This document shows positions 9,249-17,822 of a stretch of 64,000 nucleotides of DNA, piece after piece. The stretch is taken from the NCBI GenBank assembly GCA_945913285.1, contig CAMEDD010000002.1:62001-126000 (forward strand), in the 5' to 3' direction. A program made the translations under genes and the position numbers. The stretch is from Candidatus Sulfopaludibacter sp. SbA3 (GTDB lineage Bacteria > Pseudomonadota > Alphaproteobacteria > Caulobacterales > Hyphomonadaceae). The notes beneath the pieces are model-generated. The model saw nothing but the letters and a program-made list of their open reading frames with translations. It was not told the origin of the DNA and ran no database searches. Positions within the stretch are counted from its first letter, which is position 1; every line of letters begins with the position of its first letter.

Positions 9249-9536
9249 ATGACCGTCACCCGCGACGACGTCCGCAAAGTTGCCCGCCTGTCCCGCATCG
9301 CGGTGCCGGATGAGCGCCTCGACGAACTCGCCGGCGAACTGAACGGCATCCTCGGCTGGATCGACCAGCTGAACGAAGTCGATATCGAAGGCGTCGAGCC
9401 GCTGACGTCTGTCGTCGAGACCAAGCTCCCGATGCGCGACGACGTGGTCACTGACGGCAACATCCAGGACCAGGTCCTCGCCAACGCCCCGCGCACCGAG
9501 CACAGCTTCTTCGTTGTTCCTAAGGCCGTCGAATAG
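9249..9536 (+). CDS. gatC: Asp-tRNA(Asn)/Glu-tRNA(Gln) amidotransferase subunit C
   Basis: GatC is the small clamp subunit that holds GatA and GatB together in the complex that converts misacylated Glu-tRNA(Gln) or Asp-tRNA(Asn). The 95-aa protein begins MTVTRDDVRKVARLSRI and shows the family pattern of a helical N-half with ELNGILGWIDQLNEVD, then the VEPLTSV and MRDDVV segment. The ATG at 9249 follows AAGGAACC; an earlier in-frame ATG at 9225 lacks a good site. Unusually, gatA is 4.2 kb downstream, beyond four opposite-strand genes. Confidence 0.94.
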   Translation: MTVTRDDVRKVARLSRIAVPDERLDELAGELNGILGWIDQLNEVDIEGVEPLTSVVETKLPMRDDVVTDGNIQDQVLANAPRTEHSFFVVPKAVE

Positions 9537-9617
9537 CGCGCCTTACAATCTGCCCCGAACCAGCCTACGTCTGATGCAAGGGCCCATTCCGGCCCCGGTC
9601 TCTGAAAGAGCACGCCA

Positions 9618-9746
9618 ATGGCCAAGGGTCAGAAGAAGTCCAACAAGGAAGTCCGCAAACCTAAGGCCGACAAGGTCAAACCAAAACTCGGCGCCCCCGT
9701 CGCCAAGCCCGGCGACCTCAAAGGCATGGAACACCTGAAGCGCTAG
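9618..9746 (+). CDS. Small lysine-rich hypothetical protein (42 aa)
   Basis: The ORF encodes a 42-aa, very basic peptide (12 Lys, 2 Arg) beginning MAKGQKKSNKEVRKPKADK. A GAAAGAG ribosome-binding site lies about 8 bases upstream. From memory, short proteins with a similar MAKGQ.SN.E.KKPK start occur in other proteobacteria, which suggests a real gene of unknown function, perhaps nucleic-acid binding. It is too short for most gene callers. Its TAG overlaps the stop codon of the convergent monooxygenase gene by two bases. Confidence 0.6.
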   Translation: MAKGQKKSNKEVRKPKADKVKPKLGAPVAKPGDLKGMEHLKR

Positions 9747-11494
9747 GTCGCGGCCGGCATCAGGCCCGCCGCCATCAGGCGCTCCATGATGATTGGCAAC
9801 AGGTTTTCGGGAATCTCCCCGGGCGCCGGCTGGCTCGTGAAAGCCCGCGACTCCGACAGCACCCGGTCGCCCTGGCGGATGATGAAGCCCTCATAGCCCT
9901 TCGCCGTCACCTGCCGGCAGATCTCGGTGTACGTGTGCAGCCCGCCCGCATAGGGCATGAACATGCGCGGCTTGCCCGGCACGTTGGCGCCCATGTACCA
10001 GCTGTTGGCCTGCGGCAGCATGGTCGGCGTCACCGCTTCGGTCGAATGCCGGCACCAGGCCGCCTCGGCTTCCGGCGAGGCCTCGATGCTGGTCTGCTGG
10101 CGCTGTTTCAGCGCCACAAGGCAATCGGCGATCCATTCGACATGCTGCTCGATCGAGTTGATCATGTTGGTCAGCACGGACGGGCTTCCCGGTCCGGTGA
10201 TCGTGAACATGTTGGGGAAGCCCGACACCATCAGTCCCAGATAGGTGCGCGGTCCTTCCACCCAGTGATCCTTGATCCGGCGTCCGCCCACGCCCCGCAG
10301 GTCGATCCGGTCGATGGCGCCGGTCATCGCATCGAAGCCCGTCGCCAGCACAACGGCGTCGAATGCATAGGTCTTCTCCGACGTTTCAATGCCTTGCGCA
10401 TTGAAGCGCACCAGCGGCTCGGCGCGCAGGTTGACCAGCTCGACATTTGGCCGGTTGAAGGTTGCATAATACCCAGTGTCGACGCAGGGCCGCTTGGTGC
10501 CGAAGGGGTGATCCTTCGGTGTCAGCAGGTCGGCCACGGCCGGGTCGGCGACCTGCTCGCGGATTTTCTCGGCGATGAATTCCTGCACGATGCGGTTGGC
10601 CTGCGGATCAACCGCCGAGTCCGCAAACGCGCCGAGGATGCGAAATCCGCCCCAGGCCCAGCGACGTTCCAGCTCGGCGCGGATTTCCTCCGGCGCGGTC
10701 GCGGTGGCCATCGCTTCGGAGGCTTCGTTCTGGAAGCCGCCGACGGTATCCTTCGACGCTGCCCGGTAGCCACGCGGGTCCTTCGCCCAGGCCTCGAAGT
10801 CTTCTTGTGGTATCGGGCCGTTATGCGCCGGCATCGAATAATTTGGCGTCCGCTGGAACACGGTGAGATGCGCTGCTTGTGAGGCGATGATCGGGATCGA
10901 CTGGATCGCGGACGAGCCCGTGCCGATGATCCCCACGCGCTTGCCCGAAAAATCTACGCCCTCATGCGGCCAGCGCGACGTGCGATAGACATCGCCCGCG
11001 AAAGTGTCGAGGCCGGGGAAGGTGACGTCCGTCGGGATCGAAAGGCACCCGGTGGCCAGGATGAGATGCCGGCACCGCATCGCCGCGCCGACATCCGTCT
11101 CGACCTTCCAGACCTGCGCCGCCTCATCCCAGTGTGCCGCCGACACGCGCGTGTTGAACCGGATATCGCGATTCAGATCGAACCGCTCGGCCACATGCTC
11201 GGCATACTTCAGCAGCTCCGGCTGCGGGGCATACCGTTCGGACCAGCGCCACTCTTTCTCCAGTTCCTCGTCAAAGCCGAAACTGTATTCAAGGCTCTGG
11301 ATGTCGACGCGCGCGCCGGGATAGCGGTTCCAGTACCAGGTCCCGCCGACCCCGCTGCCGGCCTCCACCACTTTCGGGTTGAAGCCGAGCCCGCGCAGCT
11401 TGTGCAGCATATACATGCCTGCAAAGCCTGCCCCTACGATCAGGGCATCGAGGGGTTGCCCGTCCTTGGATGGGAGTTCAGACGAAATGGCCAT
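9743..11494 (-). CDS. Flavin-dependent monooxygenase, Baeyer-Villiger type (cyclohexanone monooxygenase-like)
   Basis: This 583-aa class B flavoprotein monooxygenase has a FAD-binding GAGFAG at residues 21-26, the type I BVMO motif GGTWYWNRYPGARVD at residues 50-64, and an NADPH-binding GIIGTGSSAIQ near residue 190. Family members insert oxygen next to ketones using NADPH and O2. The second BVMO fingerprint (FxGxxxHxxxW[P/D]) reads FAGDVYRTSRWP at 165-176, with Arg in place of the His. The ATG follows AAGGAC. A quinone-oxidoreductase-like gene lies upstream on the same strand, so the two may act in one ketone or lipid oxidation route; the substrate is unknown. Confidence 0.88.
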   Translation of the reverse strand: MAISSELPSKDGQPLDALIVGAGFAGMYMLHKLRGLGFNPKVVEAGSGVGGTWYWNRYPGARVDIQSLEYSFGFDEELEKEWRWSERYAPQPELLKYAEHVAERFDLNRDIRFNTRVSAAHWDEAAQVWKVETDVGAAMRCRHLILATGCLSIPTDVTFPGLDTFAGDVYRTSRWPHEGVDFSGKRVGIIGTGSSAIQSIPIIASQAAHLTVFQRTPNYSMPAHNGPIPQEDFEAWAKDPRGYRAASKDTVGGFQNEASEAMATATAPEEIRAELERRWAWGGFRILGAFADSAVDPQANRIVQEFIAEKIREQVADPAVADLLTPKDHPFGTKRPCVDTGYYATFNRPNVELVNLRAEPLVRFNAQGIETSEKTYAFDAVVLATGFDAMTGAIDRIDLRGVGGRRIKDHWVEGPRTYLGLMVSGFPNMFTITGPGSPSVLTNMINSIEQHVEWIADCLVALKQRQQTSIEASPEAEAAWCRHSTEAVTPTMLPQANSWYMGANVPGKPRMFMPYAGGLHTYTEICRQVTAKGYEGFIIRQGDRVLSESRAFTSQPAPGEIPENLLPIIMERLMAAGLMPAAT

Positions 11495-11571
11495 GGCGGT
11501 GTCCTTGTCGGTGCTGGAACGTCATCGGAATACAGCGCAAATTTGCGCTTCGATAAAGCCTGCCGCGACGA

Positions 11572-12711
11572 CTACCTGGTCGGATTGATCAGGTACTTCG
11601 TCCCAGTCGCCTTGGCGTTGTAGGCATGCAGCGTTGTCAGATCGAGCGCTTCGGCGAGCGAAATCTCCGCCGTGTAGTGGCTCGCGAACGTCGTCGTCAG
11701 TTCGTCCACCACCCGCTGGCGCATCCGCGCGCGCACTTCGGGGCCCACCTTCTGCAGGAACGGCGTCAGCAGGTAGCCGCCGAGATTCCACGCAAAGCCA
11801 ACGCCCGGCGGCACCAGTGTCGGTGACATGTCCAGCCGGCCGTAGATATAGACCTGCGTCTCCTGGCCTGAGCCATACCGGCTGAACTCTTTCATATTGC
11901 GGCTTGCCGCCGCTTCCATTGCTACCAGCAATTGTCCGGCCAGCGGCCCGCCGCCGATCGCGTCAAAGCCCAGCGTTGTCTTCGTCTCGGCCAGCGCCGT
12001 GATCAGCTCTTCCATGAAGTTCGGCGACGAGGAGTCGACGATGTACTCTGCGCCGATGCCTTTCAGGATTGCGGCCTGTTCGGGCTTGCGCACGATGTTG
12101 ACCAGCGGAACATTGTCCTTCTGGCAGATCTTCACCAGCATCTGTCCAAGGTTTGACGCGGCGGCGGTGTGCACGATGCCCTTGCGGCCCTGCATCTTCA
12201 TCGTCTCGACAAATGAGATCGCCGTCAGCGGGTTCACGAAGCAGGACGCGCCATCCTTCGCCGAGGTGCCATCCGGCAGCGGCAGGCACTGCGCGACGTT
12301 CAGCATCCGGTACTGCGCATACATCTCGCCGCCGAGGCCGGCGACCATCTTGCCGAGCAGCGCCTGCGCCGCCGGGGACGAGCCCGCCTTCACGACCACG
12401 CCCGCGCCTTCATTGCCGACCGGCATGGACAGGTCCATCCGCGCCGCCATCGCCCGCATCGCCGGGGACGACACCTTCGCGGTGATCACAGGGCGGTCCT
12501 TGGTGCCGGCCTGCACGGCCGAGCCCATGTCCGCCCCGCCGACCAACAGGCCCAGGTCCGACGGGTTGATCGGCGTCGCCTCGACCCGGATCACCACATC
12601 ATCCGGACCCGGCTCCGGCACGGCGACTTCCGCCAGCGAGAGTTCAAGCTCGCCCGACGCCTTGAGATGGCTGCGCAGCTGCAGCGCGGTTTTCGGAACC
12701 GTGTAGGTCAT
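11572..12711 (-). CDS. MDR-superfamily NAD(P)H oxidoreductase (zinc-independent, quinone-oxidoreductase-like)
   Basis: This 379-aa medium-chain dehydrogenase/reductase has a GroES-like N-domain (INPSDLGLL near residue 50, MPVGNEGAGVV near 98) and a Rossmann domain with HTAAASNLGQMLVKIC in place of the usual AAAGGVG loop. The structural and catalytic zinc ligands of true alcohol dehydrogenases are absent, so it is closer to quinone/enoyl reductases. The ATG follows GGGAGGAA. It ends 77 bases before the monooxygenase gene and is probably cotranscribed with it. Substrate and cofactor preference cannot be stated. Confidence 0.82.
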   Translation of the reverse strand: MTYTVPKTALQLRSHLKASGELELSLAEVAVPEPGPDDVVIRVEATPINPSDLGLLVGGADMGSAVQAGTKDRPVITAKVSSPAMRAMAARMDLSMPVGNEGAGVVVKAGSSPAAQALLGKMVAGLGGEMYAQYRMLNVAQCLPLPDGTSAKDGASCFVNPLTAISFVETMKMQGRKGIVHTAAASNLGQMLVKICQKDNVPLVNIVRKPEQAAILKGIGAEYIVDSSSPNFMEELITALAETKTTLGFDAIGGGPLAGQLLVAMEAAASRNMKEFSRYGSGQETQVYIYGRLDMSPTLVPPGVGFAWNLGGYLLTPFLQKVGPEVRARMRQRVVDELTTTFASHYTAEISLAEALDLTTLHAYNAKATGTKYLINPTR

Positions 12712-12741
12712 TCGTGTTTCCTCCCGGGAAAATGTTCGGCG

Positions 12742-13125
12742 CTAAAGCGCTTGTTCGGCAAAGTCTTCGTAATCGATCAGGATTTCAGTGTCCGGCGCAA
12801 TGTCGGACAGCGCTGTCAGGGTCACGGTCTGCGCGTCCGCGTCAATGTCAAATCCGGCATTGGGATGAACGCTGTGATTGCACATCGAGATATCGCCGAA
12901 CGCCACCGCGCAGCGCACCGCCCCGCCCGCCGTCTCATCCACATAGAACACATAATGATAGAGACGCGTCGTCTTGAGCTGCTCGGTGTCGTCTGTGCTG
13001 AGAATGAGCAGGGGATAGACGCCGATCTCTGCGCCCTCCGGGATGCGCCCCGAAGCAAACAGTCCGCGTCCATGCAGGGGCGAGGTGCGAACCTCGGCGC
13101 GGCCCCCTTCGTGTCGTGCCAGCAT
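12742..13125 (-). CDS. Small SET-domain protein (putative protein-lysine methyltransferase)
   Basis: The 127-aa protein is essentially one SET domain: PLHGRGLFASGRIPEG at the start, the pseudoknot element ISMCNHSVHPNAGF (consensus NHSxxPN) near residue 80, and ILIDYEDF (consensus E-L-x-x-x-Y) near 115. SET enzymes use S-adenosylmethionine to methylate lysines; bacterial stand-alone ones are of mostly unknown target. No pre-SET or post-SET cysteine clusters are seen. The only upstream purine tract (GCAGG) touches the ATG, so the start is uncertain. It ends 30 bases from the MDR oxidoreductase gene on the same strand. Confidence 0.82.
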   Translation of the reverse strand: MLARHEGGRAEVRTSPLHGRGLFASGRIPEGAEIGVYPLLILSTDDTEQLKTTRLYHYVFYVDETAGGAVRCAVAFGDISMCNHSVHPNAGFDIDADAQTVTLTALSDIAPDTEILIDYEDFAEQAL

Positions 13126-13211
13126 CCTGCGTGTCTAGCACGCACCGCTGCACGCGCCACCCGCGTTTTTGGGGCGCAGTCCCAACGGCGTGACCTTCGA
13201 TGCCGGCTGCC

Positions 13212-13646
13212 TCACGCAGGCGTTTCCACCTTCGCCTCACCCTCAGCCTTCTCCGCCTTCGGATCCCACTTCCGGATCTCGCGGATCAGGCAGCGCTGCG
13301 GACCGATCCCGCCGCCGCCCATCGTGCTGGCCACGATGATCGCGTCACCGGGCGTCAGGCACCCCGTAGGGCTGTCAAGCGCTATGGTCTGCGCATTGTC
13401 GAGATCGAAGCACGAACCCGTCACCTCCACCATGTAATCATCGCGCCCCTCGCTCAGCACAACCGTGGAGCGCTTATTCAGGCTGAACCCGTCGATGTTC
13501 GACGCAAAGCAGATGCGGTTGGTTTCCTCGCCGAGGCGCGGGTCGTCGGCATACTGGTTGAGGCCTCGGGCGCCCGGTTCAGTTGCGGCGGTGGCGCAAG
13601 CGGCCAGGGCGAGCAGGGCCATCAGGCCTGGGAGGATGCGGTTCAT
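13212..13646 (-). CDS. DUF6491-type lipoprotein
   Basis: This 144-aa predicted lipoprotein has a signal peptide with lipobox LAAC (Cys17), then a compact domain with NRICFASNIDGFSLNKR, VTGSCFDL and GDAIIVAS blocks. Three further cysteines could form disulfides. I match it by pattern to the DUF6491 family, which is widespread in alpha- and gammaproteobacteria and has no known function. The C-terminal 20 residues are charged and Glu/Lys-rich. It is divergent from gatA, with 135 bases between starts that must hold the gatA promoter. Confidence 0.75.
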   Translation of the reverse strand: MNRILPGLMALLALAACATAATEPGARGLNQYADDPRLGEETNRICFASNIDGFSLNKRSTVVLSEGRDDYMVEVTGSCFDLDNAQTIALDSPTGCLTPGDAIIVASTMGGGGIGPQRCLIREIRKWDPKAEKAEGEAKVETPA

Positions 13647-13781
13647 GCGGGTCTTCTTGCGGGTGGTTAGGGGGCGAACGTATGTTGCGCGCCTTCAGGC
13701 GCCGCCGCAATGGGCTCACGAAGACTTGAACTTTTGGCCGGGCGGCCCTAGCAGGCGGGGTTCACGACAAGAGGCACCCCG

Positions 13782-15260
13782 ATGACCGATCTCACCGCCC
13801 TGACCCTCGCTTCCGCGCTGGACGGGCTGAAATCGAAGCAGTTTTCCTCGGTAGAGCTGACGCACGCCTTCGTCAGCGCCATCGAGAAAGCGCGCGTCCT
13901 CAACGCGTTCATCGTCGAGACCCCCGAAAAGGCGCTCGAAATGGCGAAAGCCTCCGATGCCCGCCGCGCCAGGGCGAATGGCAAGGTCGGCAAGCTCGAC
14001 GGCGCCCCCCTCGGCATCAAGGACCTCTATTGCACCAAGGGCGTGCGCACGACCGCCTGTTCGGGCATCCTCGGCGAGTTCACCCCCACCTACGAATCCA
14101 CCGTCACGCAGAACCTGTGGGATCAGGGCGCCGTCATGCTCGGCAAACTCAACATGGACGAGTTCGCGATGGGTTCGTCCAACGAGACCTCGCATTTCGG
14201 CAACGTCATCAACCCCTGGCGCCGCAAGGGCGACAATCAGGGCCTCACCCCCGGCGGCTCGTCAGGCGGCTCGGCCGCCTCCGTCGCCGCCAACCTCTGC
14301 CTGGCCGCCACCGCCTCCGACACCGGCGGCTCCATCCGCCAGCCCGCTGCCTTCACCGGCACCGTAGGCATCAAGCCCACCTATGGCCGCGCCAGCCGCT
14401 ATGGCATGGTCGCCTTCGCCTCATCGCTCGATCAGGCTGGCCCTATCGCCAAGACGGTCGAAGACGCGGCCATCCTCCTCGAAGTCATGTGCAGCCATGA
14501 CCCGAAGGATTCCACCTCGCTGAAGATCAAGACGCCGAACTGGCAGAAGGATGTCCGAAAGGGCGTGAAAGGCATGAAGATCGGCATTCCGAAGGAATAC
14601 CGTATCGAAGGCCTGTCGGAGGAAATCGACGCACTCTGGCAGCAGGGCATCAAGTGGCTGAAGGAAGCCGGCGCCGCCATCGTGGACATCTCCCTGCCGC
14701 ACACGAAATACGCGCTGCCCGCCTATTACATCGTCGCGCCCGCCGAAGCCTCATCCAACCTCGCCCGTTATGACGGCATGCGCTACGGCGCCCGCGTCGA
14801 AGGCGGCAGCCTGTCGCAAACCTACGAAGCCACCCGCGCCTCCGGCTTCGGCAAGGAAGTCCAGCGCCGTCTGATGATTGGCACTTACGTGCTCTCTTCC
14901 GGCTACTATGACGCCTATTACCTGCGAGCCCAGAAAGTCCGCACCAAGATCTTCCAGGACTTCGTGGACGCCTTCGAAACCTGCGACGCGATCCTCACGC
15001 CCGCCTGCCCAAGCCCCGCCTTCGCCTTCGGCGAAAAGTCCGGAGACCCCGTCGAGATGTACCTCAACGACGTCTTCACCGTCACCGCGAACCTTGCCGG
15101 CCTTCCCGGCATTGCGGTCCCCGCCGGCCTCTCCGCCAGCGGCCTGCCGCTTGGCCTGCAGGTCATTGGCAAGGCGCTGGACGAGGCCGCCTGCTTCCGC
15201 GTTGGCGGCGCCCTGGAAGATGCAGCTGGCTTCGTGGCACGCCCGGAGACGTGGTGGTAA
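13782..15260 (+). CDS. gatA: Asp-tRNA(Asn)/Glu-tRNA(Gln) amidotransferase subunit A
   Basis: GatA is the glutaminase/amidase subunit that releases ammonia for tRNA-bound Glu/Asp amidation. The 492-aa protein is full length and carries the amidase-signature catalytic triad: Lys80 in APLGIKDLY, Ser160 in [12 protein letters not shown], and Ser184 in [10 protein letters not shown]. The ATG lies 135 bases from the divergent lipoprotein gene. A 124-aa membrane protein gene and gatB follow on the same strand. Confidence 0.97.
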   Translation: MTDLTALTLASALDGLKSKQFSSVELTHAFVSAIEKARVLNAFIVETPEKALEMAKASDARRARANGKVGKLDGAPLGIKDLYCTKGVRTTACSGILGEFTPTYESTVTQNLWDQGAVMLGKLNMDEFAMGSSNETSHFGNVINPWRRKGDNQGLTPGGSSGGSAASVAANLCLAATASDTGGSIRQPAAFTGTVGIKPTYGRASRYGMVAFASSLDQAGPIAKTVEDAAILLEVMCSHDPKDSTSLKIKTPNWQKDVRKGVKGMKIGIPKEYRIEGLSEEIDALWQQGIKWLKEAGAAIVDISLPHTKYALPAYYIVAPAEASSNLARYDGMRYGARVEGGSLSQTYEATRASGFGKEVQRRLMIGTYVLSSGYYDAYYLRAQKVRTKIFQDFVDAFETCDAILTPACPSPAFAFGEKSGDPVEMYLNDVFTVTANLAGLPGIAVPAGLSASGLPLGLQVIGKALDEAACFRVGGALEDAAGFVARPETWW

Positions 15261-15269
15261 GCTGGGCCG

Positions 15270-15644
15270 ATGAGACGCTTCCTCATCCTTTTCGCTCTGG
15301 CGCTGATCCCGATTCAGGCCATCCTCTACCTCGTCTGGCAGTATTACAGCATCCCGCTCACCCTCACGGCCGCCATCTGGCGCATGCTGGGCGGCGCTGC
15401 TGCAGCGGGCTACGTCGCCTGGCGCATCGACCGCCAGATGGGTCGCCCCAGGGGCAAGCCCGGTGCCGCGCGCGAGGAAACGCCCCTCTACCGGCGCCCG
15501 GCGTTCGACCAGATGGCCACCCTCGCCGGCAAAGCGCCAGACCCGGCCCCGCCGCAGGAGGCTGCCCCCGAAACACCGCCTGCGTCCGGCGAGCCCATGT
15601 CCCTGCGCGACCGCCTCCGCCAGCAGCAGACCAAGCGCGACTAG
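15270..15644 (+). CDS. Hypothetical membrane protein between gatA and gatB
   Basis: This 124-aa protein has two predicted transmembrane helices (about residues 4-24 and 30-52, [20 protein letters not shown] and [19 protein letters not shown]). A cytoplasmic tail rich in Arg, Pro and Ala follows, ending in [15 protein letters not shown] do not recognise a family. It starts 9 bases after gatA and 58 bases before gatB, so it is almost certainly cotranscribed. Nothing in it suggests a role in tRNA amidation. Confidence 0.72.
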   Translation: MRRFLILFALALIPIQAILYLVWQYYSIPLTLTAAIWRMLGGAAAAGYVAWRIDRQMGRPRGKPGAAREETPLYRRPAFDQMATLAGKAPDPAPPQEAAPETPPASGEPMSLRDRLRQQQTKRD

Positions 15645-15702
15645 GCGCATCCGCCGCCAATCGCTAGATACCTGTCAACACGTCCCAACACCGAGACCCA
15701 AG

Positions 15703-17211
15703 ATGACCGACCGCACACCCTTCCGCATCAAAGGCGAAACCGGCGACTGGGAAGTCGTCATGGGCCTTGAGATCCACGCCCAGGTCGCCTCGAACTCAAA
15801 GCTCTTCTCGGGCGCCTCCACCGCCTTCGGTTCGGACCCCAACGCCAACGTCTCCCTCGTGGACGCCGCCATGCCGGGTATGCTCCCGGTCATCAACAAG
15901 TTCTGCGTCGAACAGGCTATCCGCACCGGCCTCGGCCTCAAGGCCCAGATCAATACCTACAGCCGTTTCGACCGGAAGAACTACTTCTACCCGGACCTGC
16001 CGCAGGGCTACCAGATCAGCCAGTTCGCCTACCCGATCGTCGGCGAAGGCGAGATCGAAGTGGACGTCGAAATCCCCGGCGGGAAGGGTTATGCCTTCAC
16101 CTGCCGGATCGAGCGCCTGCACCTTGAGCAGGACGCCGGCAAATCCATCCACGACATGGACCCCCACGCCACCTACGTGGACCTCAACCGCTCCGGCGTC
16201 GCCCTGATGGAAATCGTCTCGAAGCCCGACGTGCGCTCGCCCGCCGAGGCCGCCGCCTATGTGAAAAAGCTCCGCGCCATCGTCATCGCGCTCGGCACCT
16301 GCGACGGCGACCTCGAAAAGGGCAATCTGCGCGCCGATGTGAACGTCTCCGTCTGCAAGCCCGGCCAGTATGAGAAGTTCCGCGAAACCGGCGACTTCAA
16401 ACATCTCGGCACGCGCTGCGAGTTGAAGAACATGAACTCCTACCGCTTCATCCAGCAGGCCATCGAATACGAAGCGCGCCGCCAGATCGAGATCATCGAA
16501 GGCGGCGGCAAGGTCGACCAGGAAACCCGCCTCTACGATCCGGTCAAGGGCGAAACCCGCTCCATGCGCTCCAAGGAAGATGCGCACGACTACCGCTATT
16601 TTCCGGACCCGGACCTTCTCCCGCTCGAAATCGAGAAGGCCTGGATCGAAGAAATCCGCGCCTCGCTCCCCGAACTGCCCGACCAGAAGCGCGCCCGCTT
16701 CGAGAAAGACTATGGCCTCTCGCGCTATGACGCTGGTGTGCTGACGTCCGACTTCGAAAAGGCCGAGTACTTTGAGATCGTCGCCAAGGGCCGCGATGCC
16801 AAGCTCGCCGCCAACTGGGTCACGCAGGAACTCTTCGGTTACCTCAACAAGGAAGGCCTCGAACTCGCTGAAAGCCCTGTCTCCGCCCCCGTGCTTGGCG
16901 GCCTCATCGCGCTGATTTCCGACAACACGATCAGCGGCAAGATCGCCAAGGACGTCTTTGTGCGGATGATCGCAGGCGAGGGCGAAGCCGCCGCGATCGT
17001 CGAGAAGCACAGCCTCAAACAGGTCACCGATACCGGCGCGATCGAAAAAGTCGTGGACGAAATCATCGCTGCCAACCCCGAACAGGTCGCGAAGGTCAAA
17101 GACAAGCCGCAAACCCTCGGCTGGTTCGTCGGCCAGGTCATGAAAGCCTCTGGCGGAAAAGCCAATCCCCAGGCCGTCAACGATATCCTGAAAACCAGGC
17201 TGGGCCTCTAG
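15703..17211 (+). CDS. gatB: Asp-tRNA(Asn)/Glu-tRNA(Gln) amidotransferase subunit B
   Basis: GatB is the kinase/tRNA-binding subunit that activates the misacylated aminoacyl-tRNA with ATP. The 502-aa protein starts at ATG 15703 ([19 protein letters not shown]). The N-terminal catalytic cradle shows [32 protein letters not shown] and [12 protein letters not shown]; the GatB/YqeY tail domain occupies the last 150 residues. Eighty earlier codons in the same open frame overlap the upstream membrane-protein gene and are not part of the protein. A 176-base convergent gap follows. Confidence 0.96.
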   Translation: MTDRTPFRIKGETGDWEVVMGLEIHAQVASNSKLFSGASTAFGSDPNANVSLVDAAMPGMLPVINKFCVEQAIRTGLGLKAQINTYSRFDRKNYFYPDLPQGYQISQFAYPIVGEGEIEVDVEIPGGKGYAFTCRIERLHLEQDAGKSIHDMDPHATYVDLNRSGVALMEIVSKPDVRSPAEAAAYVKKLRAIVIALGTCDGDLEKGNLRADVNVSVCKPGQYEKFRETGDFKHLGTRCELKNMNSYRFIQQAIEYEARRQIEIIEGGGKVDQETRLYDPVKGETRSMRSKEDAHDYRYFPDPDLLPLEIEKAWIEEIRASLPELPDQKRARFEKDYGLSRYDAGVLTSDFEKAEYFEIVAKGRDAKLAANWVTQELFGYLNKEGLELAESPVSAPVLGGLIALISDNTISGKIAKDVFVRMIAGEGEAAAIVEKHSLKQVTDTGAIEKVVDEIIAANPEQVAKVKDKPQTLGWFVGQVMKASGGKANPQAVNDILKTRLGL

Positions 17212-17232
17212 AACGCCGTCCTCCTGGTCGTG

Positions 17233-17246
17233 AATCGTACACGATT
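17233..17246. repeat. 6-bp perfect inverted repeat downstream of gatB
   Basis: AATCGT-AC-ACGATT is a 6-2-6 palindrome 21 bases after the gatB stop. It lies between two convergent genes, so an operator role is doubtful. It could be a small hairpin or a chance palindrome. Confidence 0.3.
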
Positions 17247-17357
17247 TCGCGTCCTTGAAAGCGCCCCGCAAGCGGGAGAGCGACAACTCACTTGTCCGCG
17301 AAAGATAACATAGCCAAACAGCACAACGCGTCCCCTCATCGCGCGAAGCGTGGCGAG

Positions 17358-17378
17358 GGCCAGGGCGGGGCCTTTTTT
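17358..17378 (+). terminator. Weak candidate terminator after gatB
   Basis: GGCC and a second GGCC, separated by 7 bases, are followed by six T on the plus strand. The stem is only 4 bp, so this is a marginal intrinsic terminator, supported mainly by position between the convergent gatB and HIT genes. Confidence 0.35.
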
Positions 17379-17387
17379 CTCAAAGAT

Positions 17388-17822
17388 CTAAAGCCCTGCG
17401 CGTATCTTCGCCGCCAAAGGCTCCAGCTCCGCCGCGCTCTTCATGCCGCCGCCGGCATGCGCCCCGGGCTTCACGCCTTCCCACATTGGCAGGATATGGA
17501 AGTGGAGATGGAACACCGTCTGTCCCGCCGCCGATCCGTTGAACTGGAACACGCGCAGCCCGTCCGGCTTCAGTCCGGTCTCCACCGCTCGCGCCACCTT
17601 CTGGACACGGAGCATGTAGCCGCCCACCTCCATCTCCGGAAGGTCCAGGAAGTTGCGCGCGCCCAGAGACTTCGGAATCACCAGCGTATGCCCGTCGCCT
17701 TGCGGGAACACGTCCATGAAGGCGAGGGCTATGTCGTCCTCGAACACCTTTACGCTTGGCATCTCTCCGCGCAATATCTTGCCGAAGATGTTGGCTGGGT
17801 CATAGGGGGCGTGAAGGGTCAT
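17388..17822 (-). CDS. HIT-family hydrolase
   Basis: This 144-aa histidine-triad protein has the catalytic HxHxH motif in GQTVFHLHFHILP (near residue 107). The family hydrolyses or transfers nucleotide phosphoramidates and adenylates (Hint branch). The start region IFGKILRGEMPSVKVFEDD is typical of the bacterial HinT/Hit group. The ATG overlaps the stop of the acyltransferase-like gene (ATGA). It is the last gene of a RidA-GDPD-acyltransferase-HIT operon. Confidence 0.92.
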   Translation of the reverse strand: MTLHAPYDPANIFGKILRGEMPSVKVFEDDIALAFMDVFPQGDGHTLVIPKSLGARNFLDLPEMEVGGYMLRVQKVARAVETGLKPDGLRVFQFNGSAAGQTVFHLHFHILPMWEGVKPGAHAGGGMKSAAELEPLAAKIRAGL

